Below are positions 62,567-64,000 of a DNA stretch of 64,000 bases, one piece after another. The notes below the pieces were generated by a model. The model saw only the letters and a program-made list of their open reading frames with translations. It searched no databases and was not told the DNA's origin. Positions within the stretch are counted from its first letter, which is position 1. Each line of letters opens with the position of its first letter. Position numbers and translations under genes: made by a program. Source of the DNA: Dyella sp. 2HG41-7 (lineage in GTDB: Bacteria > Pseudomonadota > Gammaproteobacteria > Xanthomonadales > Rhodanobacteraceae). Location of the stretch: NCBI RefSeq assembly GCF_021390675.1, contig NZ_JAJEJV010000004.1, forward strand, positions 868,001-932,000, read 5' to 3'.

Positions 62567-64000
62567 TCAGCGATCGAGACGCTGGATAAGCGGTTGCAGA
62601 AAATCCCGATAGCGCGGGCTGCGCGCCGTGTCGCTGCGAATGGGTTGCCGTACTTGCGCAGCGCTGGCTGTGCTATGCACGTCGCGCTGTGTTTGATGTG
62701 GCGAGAGGCAAGCTTCGTCGAAGGGCAGTTGGCAGAATGAGAGCAATTGCCGAATCAGTACTTCGGGTTCTTGCACTAATGCTTCGTAGGAAAGATCGAA
62801 CACGTAGCCCGAGTAATGCTGCTGCCAGAAGTTGCTAAGATGCACGTAGTCGTTGCTGTAACTGGCCAGATCGTCCAGGTCGTAGCTGAAGAGAATGCCT
62901 TCGCTAAACAACTGTCGATAGCAGGCAAAACAGGTTTCGACGGGATCGCGATGGCAGTTGATGATCTTGGCGCCCGGCAGCATGGCGCGAATAACGCCGA
63001 TCCATTGCCAGTTCTGCAATCCTTTGTCGGTGAAATAGGGGCGTTTTTTGCGCCAGTGCGCGGTGCGCGCAAGATAGTCCTTGCCCAGTCGCGCCCAATC
63101 TTCCGGTGTCGCATCTGCCGCCCAATGCGGAAATGCTTTGCCGCGCCGTTTCGATTCCCTTTCGATGACGTGTGACAAGTCGGAAATCTCATTCGCGCCT
63201 TCCACTTGCGGATGCGAGGCAAGGATGTGCTCGACGAGTGTCGATCCGGAACGAGGCATGCTTGCGATGAAAAGCACCTCGCGCCCGAGGGTTGGATCGA
63301 GCGGCGTTGGCATCGGATGGCGAAACGCTTCGACGATGTCGCCAACATGAGCGTGCTCAACAGCAGCGTTCCACTCAATCAATTGCCGCTTAAGTGCATT
63401 GGCTTCGCGCAACGCTTGAAAGGCGCCGGCGTAGTCGTGTTGATCTTCCAGCGCCCTGTAGAGGCTGAAACCCAGGAATACGCGGTCATCGGGCGCAAGC
63501 CGCGAGCTTTGCAGAATGTGCTGGATTTGTTGCGCATCCTGTTGAGTCAGCGATACGGTTTTCAGATTGGCCAGCCCGTGCCATGCAAGTGCGTGTTCCG
63601 GCTGCAGAGCGAGCACCTTGCGGTATTGGGCGACGGCGCCGGAAATGTCGCCGCGTATCGTGAAGATATCGGCGAGCGTAGTGCGCGCAGCGATGTGTCG
63701 TGCGTCAAGATCGAGTGCACGCCGCAAGGCGTCTGCTGCCGCATCCAGCTGCCAGTTCAATTTCAGCGCTTTGCCAAGGTTGAACCAGACCGCAGCTTGC
63801 ATAGGCGCCAGTTCGGTAGCGCGGCGCAGATGCGTGAAGGCTTCTTCCGTGGCGCCCGAATCGTAGAGCGCGCCGCCAAGGTTGGTGAGGATGCTTGGAT
63901 CATCCGGGCGTTGCAGCGCCGCCTTGCGCATAAATGCGGCGGCATTGACGCTGTCGCCGCGCATCTGGCAAGCGATGCCATACAGAAACTGCGCATTGGC
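62567..64000 (-). CDS. TPR-repeat sulfotransferase, truncated by window end
   Basis: The reading frame continues past position 64000, so the N-terminus is missing; at least 478 residues are visible. The N-terminal part is a run of TPR repeats (pattern A..LRP-DP-I..NLG-AL...G..EEA...L..A..L.P). The C-terminal ~270 residues are a sulfotransferase domain: FIASMPRSGSTLVEHILASHP (PAPS 5'-phosphosulfate loop) and IINCHRDPVETCFACYRQLF (3'-phosphate site). Such proteins, unlike plain sulfotransferases, are frequent next to Oar-like TonB receptors in this order, where they may sulfate or modify a partner. The true start and TPR number need sequence beyond the window. Confidence 0.87.
   Translation of the reverse strand, partial: ANAQFLYGIACQMRGDSVNAAAFMRKAALQRPDDPSILTNLGGALYDSGATEEAFTHLRRATELAPMQAAVWFNLGKALKLNWQLDAAADALRRALDLDARHIAARTTLADIFTIRGDISGAVAQYRKVLALQPEHALAWHGLANLKTVSLTQQDAQQIQHILQSSRLAPDDRVFLGFSLYRALEDQHDYAGAFQALREANALKRQLIEWNAAVEHAHVGDIVEAFRHPMPTPLDPTLGREVLFIASMPRSGSTLVEHILASHPQVEGANEISDLSHVIERESKRRGKAFPHWAADATPEDWARLGKDYLARTAHWRKKRPYFTDKGLQNWQWIGVIRAMLPGAKIINCHRDPVETCFACYRQLFSEGILFSYDLDDLASYSNDYVHLSNFWQQHYSGYVFDLSYEALVQEPEVLIRQLLSFCQLPFDEACLSPHQTQRDVHSTASAAQVRQPIRSDTARSPRYRDFLQPLIQRLDR

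Overview
The window reads as chromosomal DNA of a gammaproteobacterium of the order Xanthomonadales, most likely Rhodanobacteraceae (Dyella/Frateuria/Rhodanobacter type). The reasons are high GC content, two large TonB-dependent receptors, a Xanthomonas-type long glutamate-cysteine ligase, the divergent trxA-rho / rhlB arrangement, ftsEX close to rpoH, and a CIRCE-controlled rpoH. I see no phage, integrase, insertion sequence, CRISPR array, tRNA or rRNA. The last gene runs off the right edge.

Left part (1-20134): after a hopanoid-type glycosyltransferase and an M3 peptidase lipoprotein comes a sugar-catabolism locus. A leftward operon (GntR regulator, 2-keto-3-deoxygalactonate kinase, KDPGal aldolase, galactonate dehydratase, SDR dehydrogenase, SMP-30 lactonase, sugar porter, then a GH93-like enzyme with a ricin-type lectin) encodes a complete oxidative (De Ley-Doudoroff) route from D-galactose to pyruvate and glyceraldehyde-3-phosphate. 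Divergently run an exported aldose epimerase, an exported GH5-like hydrolase, a TonB receptor and a second GH93-like enzyme. A second, closely paralogous GntR regulator closes the locus. Together they look like a system for capturing and oxidising galactose/arabinose-containing plant polysaccharide.

Middle-left (20323-28393): an AraC regulator, then a bufferin operon: a Cys-rich secreted peptide (BufA), a DUF692/MNIO iron oxygenase (BufB) and its DUF2063 partner (BufC), with a divergent DoxX-type membrane protein (BufD-like). This is the most unusual system in the window: a post-translationally modified peptide of a family known to bind copper. It is followed by a LysE-type exporter, gshA and a TctD/TctE-like two-component system.

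Core (28546-40680): rho with a long disordered N-terminus, trxA, rhlB, ftsE-ftsX, a double-receiver protein whose first receiver lacks the phospho-accepting aspartate, ung, a pirin-like protein, rpoH and an OmpR/EnvZ-type pair. The rpoH upstream region is densely regulated: a sigma-70-like promoter whose -10 lies in a perfect 18-bp palindrome, then a sigma-E-like promoter whose -10 lies in a perfect CIRCE element.

Right part (40766-64000): a REP-like inverted repeat, a tripartite RND efflux operon, priA with an inverted pair of DnaA boxes in its upstream region, a DUF3667 membrane protein, a MATE exporter, sppA, an orphan ABC ATPase, a small lipoprotein, an SDR, a DUF4124 protein, a DegV protein, an AMP nucleosidase, an Oar-like TonB receptor and a convergent TPR-sulfotransferase cut by the window end.
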